Shown: positions 21,284 through 31,877 of the stretch, in pieces
How the letters are laid out: each line of letters opens with the position of its first letter
How positions within the stretch are numbered: the first letter of the stretch is position 1
Assembly: GCA_023627715.1 (NCBI GenBank)
Contig: JAMAHW010000023.1
Coordinates: forward strand, 415,902 to 479,901
Direction of reading: 5' to 3'
Length of the DNA stretch: 64,000 bases
From: Periconia sp. R9002
Taxonomy: Eukaryota > Ascomycota > Dothideomycetes > Pleosporales > Periconiaceae
Notes under the pieces: model-generated
The model's database searches: none
Seen by the model: only the letters and a program-made list of their open reading frames with translations
What the model was told of the DNA's origin: nothing
Translations under genes and position numbers: made by a program

Positions 21284-24200
21284 ATGCGTTTCTCCAGCGT
21301 CATCCTCGCGACCTGCCTAGGGCTCATCATCCCGGGTGATGCCTTCTCGGAAAGACGGTTCGACAGGAGCATTCTTGAAAAGAAAGAGGAAGTTTCATGT
21401 TCAGGAGAACAGCCCTCCTCCGTTGCTCCACACAAGAACTTTTGGGGTGGTTTGACGAAGGCAGAAACTAGGGATGTATTGGCTTTTCTGCACAGTGACG
21501 CCGTCGGATTCAATTTGACGAATGCAAACAATGCTACAAGGTACGCTGGACCTAGCCAAAAGTTTGCGAAAAAGACACTACTAACTCAGCATACAGTCGA
21601 GACAACAAAATGTATGTGTGAAATATATCACCTGCTGCGCACCCAGCTGATGAGACTGACCGGATTTGCAGCATGTCAGTTGAGCTCATGATGCCCAACA
21701 AGACAGACATCCTTCCTCTGCTATCCAACAGTAACGGGACTCCAACTAGGTACGCTTTGGCTGCGGTGATGTTCGGGGCTCCAGAAGAGGCATATCTGCA
21801 GGAGTTCAAAGTCGGCCCTCTGCCAATCACCAATGCGTCGGCTGTGGTACCCTTCACTTTCGCCAACACCAAGAAGAACCCAAAGATATCAGTCGTAAAC
21901 CCAGACACGGAGGATTATGCTACTTTTAACCTAAAGAACATGAAGGATGCGGAAGATGTAACAAAGAAGCTTTGGAACCTCGTGAGTTTGATGTGATCCC
22001 CCACCTTTGGACCTAAGTGGCTGATTCGAGCTTATAAAGACGGTCGATGACGGCCTTCAAGTACCCCTAGCTTTCGCTGCTCCCATCACGGTGTCTGAAG
22101 GCAAGGTCATCATGTGGCAAGGCTTTAATTCCCCAGTTACAAGCATTTACGATCCGATATCTCTTCTGCCGCTTGGCCTCTACATGAGAACGGATATCAC
22201 CGGCCGCGATCCCAGCAAATGGAAGGTGACTGGCTGGGTCTACAACAACGAGTTCTACCCGACCCTGGATGACTTCCGCAAGGTTATCAGTGACCCGAGC
22301 TTTAAGTCTTTGGGAATGAACGTAGATGAGCCTTGGGCTCATACGCGAAAAAACACCGACTCTATGCCTCTTGATGATGTCCCACCACCCGCGCCGGTCC
22401 AAGCAGGCAAGGAAAGATTTGCTGTCAATGACGAGGAAAATTACGTGACCTGGAGTGAGTTATCATCTAAGCCTCGCATACATAACTCAGATGTCTCTAA
22501 TTATTTTCTAGTGGATTTCTCATTCTACGTTAGCATTACCCGCGACAACGGCCTGCGCCTCTACGATGTCCGTTACAAGGGTAAGAGAATCCTCTACGAG
22601 GTAAGCTATGCTTTCACATCATATATTTGGTAATTTGGCTGAATGATATATAGCTTGGAATGGACGAAGCCATCGCACACTATGCGTAAGCCATTACTCG
22701 ATGCATAATCACTTTCACAGCATTCTGAAATGCTTACTTGCTGACTAGGGGAATCGATCCGGTACAGTCAGGCACATGGTATGTTGAACTCCAGGTACAG
22801 AGTCGTTTATTGTCGAGACACCACGTGGTGTGGCGTATTGAGACATTGACAATGTACTGTAACTACCCTAGTTGCATTTAACTAACTTTGTACCCGCGAT
22901 ATAGGTATGGCTTTAAAGTCTCTGATGAACACGTACTTCTGCTAAAAGGATCGCCTCAGTTACTTCGACAGCATGAGCGGCTTTGGACCCCCAATGATCT
23001 CCCTTGTCAAAGGTGAGGACCAAGACAGTGGATGAGCTATTGAACATAACACTGATCTTGGTCCCTTTAGGCTACGACTGCCCAGCCTATTCTCACTTCC
23101 TTAATGTGTCTCAAACTACGGGTGAGACTACATACACGCAGAAGGATGGCCTATGTAAGCCGCACCTTAGAGATTGAAATGAAAGTCACACTACTAACCG
23201 GCTAAGGCATGTTCGAGATTGACAAGGGATTCCCCATCCAGCGTCATTCTTGGGCTGGACACACGACTGTCACCAAAAATATTGCATTCAACGTCCGGGC
23301 TATCTACACTATTGGCAATTATGACTACATGACCACCTATCAGTTCTCCCTGGATGGCTCGATTGAAGTCTCGGTTCGGGCCTCGGGGTATATCTCTTCC
23401 GCCTTCTACGCCCAAAATGAAGACTATGGTTTCAAGATCCATGATAGCCTCTCCGGGTCCTTGCATGATCATGTTATCACCTTCAAGGCTGACTTCGACA
23501 TCTTGGGAGAAGCGAATTCACTACAGAAGGTTGCTATTGTACCGACCACTGAGATGTATGATTAATTTCCTCACCTCCCAAGCATCAAACGAGCCGTATT
23601 GACTTGCGCAAAGGTACAAATGGTCTGAAAATCGAACGCACAAGACAATGAAGGCTGTGAAGAGCTTTATTGAAAATGAAGACGAGGGGAAGATCAACTG
23701 GTCGTCTAATGGTGGCACTATGTATGCCGTTGTCAACAAGGACGCAAAAAACAAATACGGCGAATTGCCTGGTTACAGATTGGTCCCAGCGTCCGGTGTC
23801 GCCTATCTGACGGTCGAGGATTCGGACGTTACTAAAAATGCAGCTCACCACACCAGCCATCACTTCTACGTTACCAGACAGAAAGACAATGAGATGTATG
23901 CGGTCGGAGCATACAACTCTCTGACGCCTGAGGACCCCCAAGTGGACTTCAACGAGTACTTCAATGGAGAATCTCTCGTGCAGGAGGATATGTGAGAGAA
24001 ATTCCTTTCTTTGCAGAATATCACGATCTAACATCATCAGCGTGGTCTGGTTCAATCTGGGCATGCACCACATGCCTCATACTGGCGACCTCCCCAACAC
24101 TGTTTTTTCCACAGCACATTCTGCCATGACCATTGAGCCCTTCAACTATCTGCTGGGTGACCCTTCACAGGCGAGCACTCAGCAGGTCTTGATAAAAACG

Positions 24201-24411
24201 ACCGAAGGCCAAGCAGAGATAACTCGTTATGGTGCGCAAGAAACTACCTGTCCGGTAGACCTTGTACGTTACTCCAGTGCGTTTTGGACAGAAATGTATG
24301 CTGACGATCCTGCTTCTACAGAACCAGTTGAGCCCCGATCTCTCCGACTACTCAAATAGTATCAGTGTACTGAAGTTCCCATTCGACGGATCGAAGCCGG
24401 ATCGCAGTTGA
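21284..24411 (+). CDS. Copper amine oxidase, secreted type
   Basis: Thirteen exons, 774 aa: 21284-21540, 21597-21611, 21672-21981, 22040-22454, 22512-22600, 22654-22685, 22749-22778, 22960-23012, 23071-23154, 23207-23555, 23614-23991, 24041-24263, 24322-24411. Oxidatively deaminates primary amines to aldehyde, ammonia and H2O2. The topaquinone precursor Tyr is in GNYDY (about 467). Copper ligands are the HDH pair in exon 10 and the His of MHHMPHTGD in exon 12. The catalytic-base Asp lies in YFDSMSGFG (about 386). Residues 1-22 are a likely signal peptide. Exon 2 is a 15-nt microexon. The intron between exons 7 and 8 is composite: a 126-bp introner-like element joined directly to a 55-bp ordinary intron. 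Every junction keeps frame and family motifs, so the gene seems intact. Confidence 0.93.
22779..22904 (+). mobile_element. Introner-like element, copy 2 (copper amine oxidase gene)
   Basis: A 126-bp unit from GTATGTT to ATATAG with branch site AACTAAC, 87% identical to 13619-13744 and of the same length. GGTACAGAG (22794-22802) pairs with CTTTGTACC (22886-22894). Inside is a perfect 14-bp palindrome, ACACCACGTGGTGT (22818-22831). It sits in phase 2 inside a Cys codon, immediately before a second intron. Confidence 0.85.
22905..22959 (+). other. Ordinary intron abutting the introner-like element
   Basis: GTATGGC...TGCTAAAA...CCTCAG, 55 bp, is the size of the other introns in this gene. Removing it with the upstream element restores GTC-YFDSMSGFG; leaving it in disrupts the conserved catalytic-Asp region. 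The exon between the two introns has zero length. Confidence 0.75.
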
Positions 24412-24569
24412 AGTACTTTATGAAATGGAGGCAGGATGAAGGTGGGTATGAGTTTTTAGATTGTTGGATATGCAGCTATGACTGTCTCTCGAATTGAGTC
24501 CCAGCCCAGTTCTGTCATAGAATAGTGGCTTCATGTCCTTGCACCGTTGTACTTGCCATTGAATCCGCG

Positions 24570-25531
24570 TCACAATCCGTGCTCGTAATCACGCTCTCCC
24601 ATTCCTTTACTATTTCCAAATAGTTCTCGTATTTTTACGCAGTGTATCCAGAGCGTCTTTTCCAATTGGCAAACGCAGAGGCTCAGTCTTGCCCTCAGCA
24701 CACCTTCCCGCTTGACAATATCAATCATGATTTCAACTGCCTTCTCAGGATCACCCGGCTGCTTATTGTCTGCTTGCCCCAGGAATTTGTATATCATGTC
24801 ATTCATTTCCTTGTACGCTTCGACAGTGCGCGGAACAGGTTGTACTCTATTAGAGTTGAGGATATTCGTGCGGAAGTGACCAATTGGAAACAAATGCGAC
24901 CTGATGCCAAAAGCCTCTGTTTCAAGCTTAATGGATTCGGCAATACCTGCCGTCAAGTCAGCGGATATTTCACTACTTCCATGTCCGAATGCATTACCCT
25001 CGAGAGCAAATTTGCTTGCACAGTAGGCCGCACCACCAACTTCCCCTGCAATGCCACCAATTGAACCTGTGTAAACGATGACGCCAGATTTCTTTTCTCG
25101 GAAATGTGGCAAGAGGGCGCGAGTGACATTGACGACACCGAAAGTATTTGTGTTGAGTTGGGCGATGAACCGGTCATTACTACATCAAAATGGAGTATCA
25201 GCAAGAGAAATACGTTCGAGTGCATATGCTATGTATCATATTACGCGATTTCTTCTCCTATGCCGGACTCGATATATCCAGCGCTATTCACAACGACATC
25301 GATTCCGCCATAGATAGCTAAGGCTTCTGCTACTTTCGCGTTAATCTCACTCTGGGGAGCCGTTACGTCCAGCGAGAGAACAGCAGCTCCAGCATACTCA
25401 AGCAGAGCCAGGCGTCCAACATCACAGCGAGCAGTAGCGATTGCTCGATCACCTCTTGCGAGTACATGGCGAACGAAAACCTCCCCAAATCCAGAGGAGC
25501 AACCGGTTACCAACCAAGTAAGCTGGGTCAT
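24570..25531 (-). CDS. Short-chain dehydrogenase/reductase with frameshifted C-terminus
   Basis: Three exons, 25531-25245, 25179-24998 and 24946-24570; introns of 65 and 51 bp, the latter a stopless multiple of three. Classical SDR motifs: TGCSSGFG cofactor loop (residues 9-16), NSAG, and the catalytic Tyr-x3-Lys in YCASK. This suggests an NAD(P)-dependent oxidoreductase of unknown substrate. Near 24690-24702 the frame breaks: the annotated frame ends in an unfamiliar tail, whereas another frame from about 24697 gives the expected family end (PLRLPIGKDALDTLRK) and stops at 24610. A one-base deletion, real or from sequencing, explains this. The catalytic core is unaffected, so the protein could still be made. 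It diverges from the GNAT gene across 279 bp. Confidence 0.85.
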
Positions 25532-25810
25532 TGTGATATATAGAAAAAGTCGGGTGTTGCTTAGAGAGATAGTTGAGCGGTTGTCTAGGAAGGCTGATTA
25601 ATGAGATAAGCGAGTTGGTAAGCCAGCTGGCCCTGCATAGATACGATACGGCAAGTCTGATCGATGACGCATTGCATGCTCGATGGTCTACGGCTATTAG
25701 AACACCTACCAGGTACAAAAAGCCCACCTGTCAACTTCCAAGACCAAACATTCACGTATCAACACACTACACATCATTTCACATATATTCTTCATCTAAT
25801 TTTGATTACT

Positions 25811-26440
25811 ATGGGAGACCCGAACTTCTACATTGACACGCCGCGCCTCGTCCTTTCGCATTTTGATGGATCGATGGATTCCCACTGCGACCTCCTTCTC
25901 GCAATCCACCATAGCCCTGAAGTGCGCGCAGCTAATGGGGGCTTAGCATTAGGCCTCCCAGATCGCCAAGCCGCGCGTAAAAACATCCAAGAGAACAATG
26001 AGCGGATTCTTTCCACCGGATATGGTCGTTACATGGTTTCCCTCAAGCCTGAATCGTCCCGAGCGGACAGCGAATCTATCATCTCAAACATTGAATCGTT
26101 TACCAAGATTGGCATAGTAGGAATGAAGCTTAGGTTTGGCCCTGGTGCTCCGACACTGCCGGATATTGGATTCTCTCTTCTCGGAGATTTCAGAGGTCAA
26201 GGGTACGCTGCCGAGGCTGCGAAAGGGTTAATTGAATATTTCCAAGATGTGAGAAAGCAGAAGCAGTTTCTGGGATATTGCGATCCGAACAATGAAAGAA
26301 GTGTAGGCATGTTTAAGAGGTTGGGATGGAGGGACAGGGGAATGAAAGAAGTAAGGGGGTTAGCGAAGGATGGAAGGGGGATGCAGCTCAACGTTTGGAG
26401 CTTCAATGTTGAGGAAGATTTGGCACAGCATGGCTTGTAG
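25811..26440 (+). CDS. GNAT family N-acetyltransferase (RimJ/RimL-like)
   Basis: Single-exon gene of 209 aa. The ATG at 25811 is preferred over upstream in-frame sites because the family start (IDTPRLVL) follows directly. The acetyl-CoA binding segment is the GDFRGQGYAAEAAKGLIEYF stretch in the second half (about residues 125-146), followed by CDPNNERSVGMFKRLGW, the usual beta-strand/helix close of the fold. Such proteins acetylate small molecules or protein N-termini; the substrate cannot be read from sequence. It shares a short divergent promoter with the SDR gene. Confidence 0.88.
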   Translation: MGDPNFYIDTPRLVLSHFDGSMDSHCDLLLAIHHSPEVRAANGGLALGLPDRQAARKNIQENNERILSTGYGRYMVSLKPESSRADSESIISNIESFTKIGIVGMKLRFGPGAPTLPDIGFSLLGDFRGQGYAAEAAKGLIEYFQDVRKQKQFLGYCDPNNERSVGMFKRLGWRDRGMKEVRGLAKDGRGMQLNVWSFNVEEDLAQHGL

Positions 26441-26980
26441 TACAAAAATTCGATATTTTGACGATCATCTTCATTGTCCACGTAGGTTTGTCTATCTAGT
26501 CAAATGATAGACCTCGCGCGCACGCCTAATAGGTACTTTATTGATCGACATTATGTTGACCATCATCCCACCTGATGTAGTTTGGCATTCACATACTGGT
26601 GCAATTAGTTATATGTATATATCGTGAGTATAAAGTTTCATAAAACCAGTTATTCTTCTGGATGTGCTTACACAAGCGGACGGTCGAGCTGACCGCCAGT
26701 AATACCCACTCAAAATGGATTATTGCACGCAATTGGGACATTATAAGCTTGTACTCATTCCGCCGATTGTATAAAAAACCGTGAAATCTCTTTAATATTA
26801 ATTTTTTCATGTAAATTGGATAAATAACTTGGACTTCATTTCGTGTATTACCTAGTCTACTACATGAAACTACCAAAGTGATAGTATGAAGATAAACTCA
26901 AAAGTAGAAATTCAAACATAAACTCGGAACAGAGAAATGAGGGTACCGAACATCATCCAACGACAATCTTTCGGCTGATG
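26441..26980. other. AT-rich intergenic region
   Basis: Convergent 3' ends of the GNAT and membrane-protein genes. AT-rich, no supported gene, no repeat recognised. Confidence 0.6.
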
Positions 26981-29138
26981 TTATGAGCGCGATCCAGTCC
27001 TCGTCGACGGTTCATTACCCTCGGCAAAAGCCGGCAGTATGCCTATTAGTCTATCCCATTCTTTTCTGTTCCCTGCTTCTCTTAGCAGTTCTGCGTGAGT
27101 CACACCCATCCTGACCATAACGTCCGCCCCGAGACGGGCCGCTGGAAGACTGTAGATTAGATTGTACACCGATAGGACCAAAAGCCCAAGAAGATGTAGA
27201 CCCAGCAGTGTTGATCCCACAATGATACCAGCCCGACTGATCTTTGGCCTGATCGTTTTGAATCCTTCGTCAAAATAAATAGTAACATATCTCTTTTGAC
27301 CCTCCACGTCGTCCAGGGTCCTGCCCGTGATGAAAAGGTAATTTGTTATGTTTAGCCCCTCGGCAAGCCACTCTGCACCATTCTTGTCAAAGGACGTCAT
27401 ATAATCGAAAACGCCAGCGGCTACATCAGTCTCATCATATTGGGTAGTCACACAAGATGATGAGAATGGGGTCATCTGTGCGCAGTTTTCATCTTTTTGA
27501 GCCATGTCAGCGGGCCATTGCTCTCCGGTCTCAGTGAAGGACGTAGCGTTGCGCATGCGCGCGCCTACGAAGGAGCGGTAACTGAACAGGGCAAGCCCGA
27601 GGGATGATAATGGTCCGAGGTTGCGGGTGTTGACAAGGTTACGCTCTGTTGCTGGTACGGCAGGCGAAGATTCTGTGTTGTTTTGGTTTGCGCGTTTCCA
27701 ATTGTTAATGGCGCCTCCTAACTTGGCGAAGGGGTCATTGTCTAGGAGTGGTCCCGCTTGGTATCCATTTAACCTGCTGGCAAGTTCAAAATATCCGAGC
27801 GTCGTCTTGGCGCTGACTTTCCGATATATCGACGTGTCCGGGGGGCTCACCGCAGGTTCCAAAATGTTTGAGACCAGCGAGAAGTACAACGTCTCGGAAA
27901 TGTCCTGGCGATTTCGCGTGTTATTCCATGGGGGTTGTTGCAGGTTCCCTGTAATGCAGATTTCGATGTTGAATCCGCCTGCATATGCTCGGTGACCTTG
28001 CGAGGCCTGAGCGTAAGTGTAGTTGGCGTAGAACGCGCCGTTCTCGGTGTCATTGCGACATTCGCGTTTGAATGTTTCCTGGGGGATAGAGTCGAATTGG
28101 AGCGAGGTATTGATGCGTGGTGAGAATTGTGGGGCGTAATAGACGCCAGAGCTGAAATTCGCCACGAGTGGCGTAATGTAATTGATTCGACGGCCTGAGC
28201 TCTCTTCCCTTCTATTACTCAGGCTGCTTCCCGGGAAGGTTAATAGGCCACAAGACGTGCGATCTTCGCACTCGCTCCACCTGTTGCGGTCGTAAAGGCT
28301 GCCTCTGCTGCCTGAGGCAATTACGTCTCGCAGCCGAAGGACGTAGCGACCGCTGTCATTATTATAGTTCGGCGGTTCATCCGTATCTGGATAAAGCGAT
28401 GGTTTGGTGTGAAGGACATCGATGAAAGATGTGGTGTCACGCGTATCGGGTGTCGCCGCTTGGAATGTCTCTTGTTGTATGAAACCGCTCTGTAGAATCT
28501 GCGATAGAACGCCTATGAATGTTAAAATCCAAATCTAGGCCTATTTTGCAGCTTGTCTTACCTAGAAACATCAAAGAGAAGCCAATATATAACATTAAGC
28601 TACCAGCATGTACCCAGGCAAAGGGACTTGCCCAACGCTGATCAGCCACAGCCATACTTTGTTTGAGTGTGAGCCGACTCCCAGTAGCATTGCCCTGTAG
28701 ATATGACATCGCCACTACTGCGCACACATAGCCCGTGACTGGTATTATGAGAGAAGTTACTATTGATTTAATCATAAACATGGCTCTCATGTAGCGCTCG
28801 TTAGTCCGCAACTTAGAGACCTTCGGCTCTGGCTCAACACCATTATGAAATCTACCCTCAAAGTAACTCTTTAGCCCGTACGGTTTGTACGTCATCTGAC
28901 ATAAAATAATCCAGTAGACGAGTGTCAATGCAATGTACCAGAGAACAAGAAGAAACTGGATACGGTTTCGCTTCTTTTCAATGTATCGTGGTTCGCGCGC
29001 TGTGATGGATGAGTGCATCGAGAGTGGTCTTTCGGGCTCTTCAGCCTGCGTGGTAGACGGTGATTTCGGCTGTGCGCTAGAATGTTGAGGCCGTGGAGAG
29101 CCAGGTGTAGTGCGCATCTCGTAGTCGTTGGAAGCCAT
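26981..29138 (-). CDS. Uncharacterised fungal integral membrane protein
   Basis: Two exons, 29138-28562 and 28512-26981, with a 49-bp intron; 702 aa. The N-terminal 50 residues are Ser/Pro-rich and cytosolic-like. Hydrophobic segments: FLLVLWYIALTLVYWIILC, then SIVTSLIIPVTGYVCAVVAM, then WVHAGSLMLYIGFSLMFLGVL (completed across the intron), and a last one at IIVGSTLLGLHLLGLLVLSVY. Between the third and fourth lies a loop of some 400 residues with many N-x-S/T sites and Cys, as expected of an extracytoplasmic domain. This is a four-TM layout seen in families of unknown function in Pezizomycotina. I do not recognise a catalytic domain. Confidence 0.85.
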
Positions 29139-29633
29139 TGCGTTGTTCTGCGCTCATTTCGCACCGGACGAAGAGGCATTAATATGTGTATACCTTCGCG
29201 GCGTAGTTGTACTAAATGTAGAGCGCGGCACAGCGAGGCTGCCACCCCCATCCAACCTCCAATAACGTTGTTTAGGCTAAGACACGATGAGACACTGGGG
29301 GCCGAAAAGCAGTCAAGGTAATGGAGCCGTAGGTTGGAGTCTGGACTACCCACGCCTCAAGTGCTAACTGTTTTGGCACTGGCCCTCAGTACGGGCACTA
29401 ATCATGGCCCCCACCTGTGAGATTGTGGAGAGGAGGTGAGTTGAGTGAGCCATTATCGGATCATTCGCATTGATTTGTTCTCGATGGACGCATGTGCTAG
29501 CTATATATCATCTACATTCGCTCCACGGAAGACATATAGTTGGTGGACACCATAGGCTCATAGGGTACGAGCAACAAATGTGCGCCTTTGAGAGTTTTAA
29601 TGCAACCCTCCGACACTCATAGATCTGGAGCTA
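29139..29633. other. Intergenic region
   Basis: Promoter of the membrane-protein gene followed by spacer. No gene or repeat supported. Confidence 0.5.
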
Positions 29634-30180
29634 TTATGAGTCTCTGGCCACTTGTCTCTCCATCTTGGATGCGTCTTGTACCTTATCCAGGCCACCAATG
29701 ACTTGAACAGGCATCAAATTTGGTCGACCGGATTCGATTACATTTTCCAAGTAATTCCACCATAGCTATTGATTAAACTCTTGATTTTTAGGGTTAATCT
29801 AGTCGCCCAGAAACGGTGCGAAGAACCCCTTCACGCCTGAGGGAAGTTTGACACCCGGCTGCACACCCATTGTCGAAAGAAAAGACCCCCTCCTTGTGCA
29901 GTCAAAACAGCACCCAGAACTACTTGGTCTCCCGCAGAGTCCTTGGCAGCTAACACAGCTTCGTAAGGGCCTGCATCGACAAGTTCCTGGGTCACTGTGG
30001 TCGAGTTCCTATTGGCGAAGTGTGCGGCGCTAAAGAAATTCACGAGTTCAGCGCTTTCGGCAGATGCGACTCCCACCACGCTATAGCCAGCTTGAGTACT
30101 AATTGATTAGCATATGCGCTGAAGGAAGAGGAAGCGCCCTAGATGAGAACCTTTTTACTCTTGTTATTCGGGTTAAGCTC
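29634..30180 (-). pseudogene. Zinc-type alcohol dehydrogenase/quinone oxidoreductase (MDR) remnant
   Basis: Minus-strand translation in shifting frames gives the C-terminal half of an MDR protein: a KKVLI-stop-GASSSFSAYANQLV nucleotide-binding start, GYSVVGVASAESAELVNFF, a GPYEAVLAAKDSAGDQVV core, then STMGVQPGVKLPSGVKGFF and the family end (LWWNYLENV, GGLDKVQDA). Stops at 30139-30141, 29799-29801 and 29766-29768 and at least two frameshifts (near 30090 and 29880) break it. At two of the stops the family normally has Trp, so TGG became TAG, a C-to-T change in a CpA context on the other strand. The N-terminal half is absent. Confidence 0.75.
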
Positions 30181-30666
30181 ATCCGATGGTCTCTCGCGTA
30201 AACAACGCGTAATATTCGGGTAATCTACGCGATTTTACGCGATTTCCCGCGTCTTTACTTAATATGTTACTATGTAAATAGATTTAGAGGTGTTAAACAG
30301 CTTCGCGGCGTCGATAAGCCGCCTGCCTGCCATAACAGCCGCGTGTAATGTCTAAATTATCGAATTGACGAGTTCTTTGCATGGATGAAGGAATCGTGGA
30401 CATCAATGCGCTACGACAACGGGTCCGGTATGCCCGTCGATGTTCCAATCCACCGCCAATCATCTTCGGCACCATTATGCATATGCAATGATAATGCTGT
30501 GCCACATTATGGACCTCTGGTAGCCACTCGTTGCGTGACATGTAAAAGTCTGCTGTACAACCCCGCATCTTCTATCAGGTATCCTGGCAACGCGCCACCA
30601 TGCCCAAATATATAAAACGAAAGTTCACTATCCTACTGATGCATTGCTCTATACATCCAGATCCAA
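30181..30666. other. Intergenic region upstream of the BTB gene
   Basis: Contains near-repeats of the type ACGCGATTT/TTACGCG (30190-30255). No gene supported. Confidence 0.45.
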
Positions 30667-31663
30667 ATGGCGGCCACTTTTGAAGAGTCAGTTCGCACTC
30701 CAATATTTCAATGTCGCCAGAGTACAGCTAAATTCCTACAGTTTCATTCAATCGCCCCAATTTACCTTCCTCGTCGGCAGTGAAGGAAAACCTATCGTGG
30801 TACATGCAGCTGCCATAGCTGCAACCAGTCCGCAGCTAAATGCACTCATCAATGGTGGAATGGAAGAATCCGAAAAACGGTGTGCACGGATGGAAGATGT
30901 CGAGGTCAACGATTTCATCCGATTCTGCGAGTATACCTATCGAGGGGATTATACGATACCTCCATGTGAAGAGCTCCCCCCAGAAAAGAGCTCTGCATTT
31001 GATTAACACCAGGATGGAAGGATCGAAATGCCGGACGAGGAATGGGCCCATACATCCGCAAAAATAAAAAAGAAAGGAAAGAAGGGTAAGAAGGGCCCAC
31101 TAATGGAAGATCTCGATCCATGGATTGTTCAAGAACCGGTACACCATGAGGATACCCCCAAAGGGGCAGAAGATATCCCCAAAGGGAGAGTTGCAAGAGT
31201 CTTGTTACGATCTCTGTTCAACAGCCGAAAATATTCAAGCAACGACGATCCCAAGGCCCTGATAATACAGCGTTTCGAACCCAGACCCAACAATACCGAA
31301 AATGAGAATTTCACCCCAGTCTTCCTCGCCCATGCACGCCTCTACTGTTTTGCGCACTTACATCTCATAACGCCACTCAAAGCGCTGACCCTCGAGAAAC
31401 TACACAAAACACTCGTAAGCTTCGAGCTATATCCAAAGCGAATTGGAGACATTGTTGAATTAGCAAGATATGCATATTCAAATCAAAATCTGCCAGATAG
31501 AAACAATGATGGCACTATTGACCAGCTGAGAGGGTTGGTAGTTGAGTATATTGTGTCCGAGATTGACAGTATGGGAAGAAATGATGTATTTGTGAACTAT
31601 ATGGAAGAAGGTGGCGAGTTTGTGGGTGACTTCTGGAGAATGATGAGAGACTATATGGGTTGA
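30667..31663 (+). pseudogene. BTB/POZ domain protein with one in-frame stop
   Basis: Exon 1 is only 20 nt (30667-30686); a 55-bp intron (GTCAGT...CAGCTAAAT...CTACAG) leads to exon 2 from 30742. The spliced start MAATFEDFIQSPQFTFLVG is a typical fungal BTB opening, followed by VHAAAIAATSPQLNALINGGMEES and FCEYTYRGDY. BTB domains mediate dimerisation and often link substrates to Cul3 ligases. The frame hits TAA at 31004, yet the same frame continues without further stops to 31663 with a sensible Lys-rich linker and the helical C-terminal half. No phase-correct intron removes the stop. A CAA-to-TAA (Gln to stop) change fits. Either a recent pseudogene, a truncated BTB-only protein, or a sequencing error. 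Confidence 0.7.
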
Positions 31664-31877
31664 GCAAGGAGGGTTTTTGTGCGAACGAAGGAATACTCGA
31701 AACATGGCAAATGCACTGTATAAGGAGATGTGCCTCGTGAAGCCTTTTCAGCATTGAAATGATTGCAATCAATACTGAACCTTCTCATTTCAAAGAGTCT
31801 ATAAGAGATGCTTTCGTTTCCATGTCCACAAAGTGGAATCTTCCAGCAAACTGCAGATACCGAAACCCTATGCGCTA

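Noticed and set aside
22779..22910. GTATG direct repeat around introner copy 2 as a target-site duplication
   Set aside because: Copy 1 begins with the same GTATGTT but has no matching repeat at its 3' side, so GTATG is part of the element and the second GTATG belongs to the older intron.
22905..22959. Reading 22905-22959 as coding sequence of the amine oxidase
   Set aside because: It would replace the conserved GT-x-Y-x-D-S region with unrelated residues, shift the frame, and it has complete intron signals.
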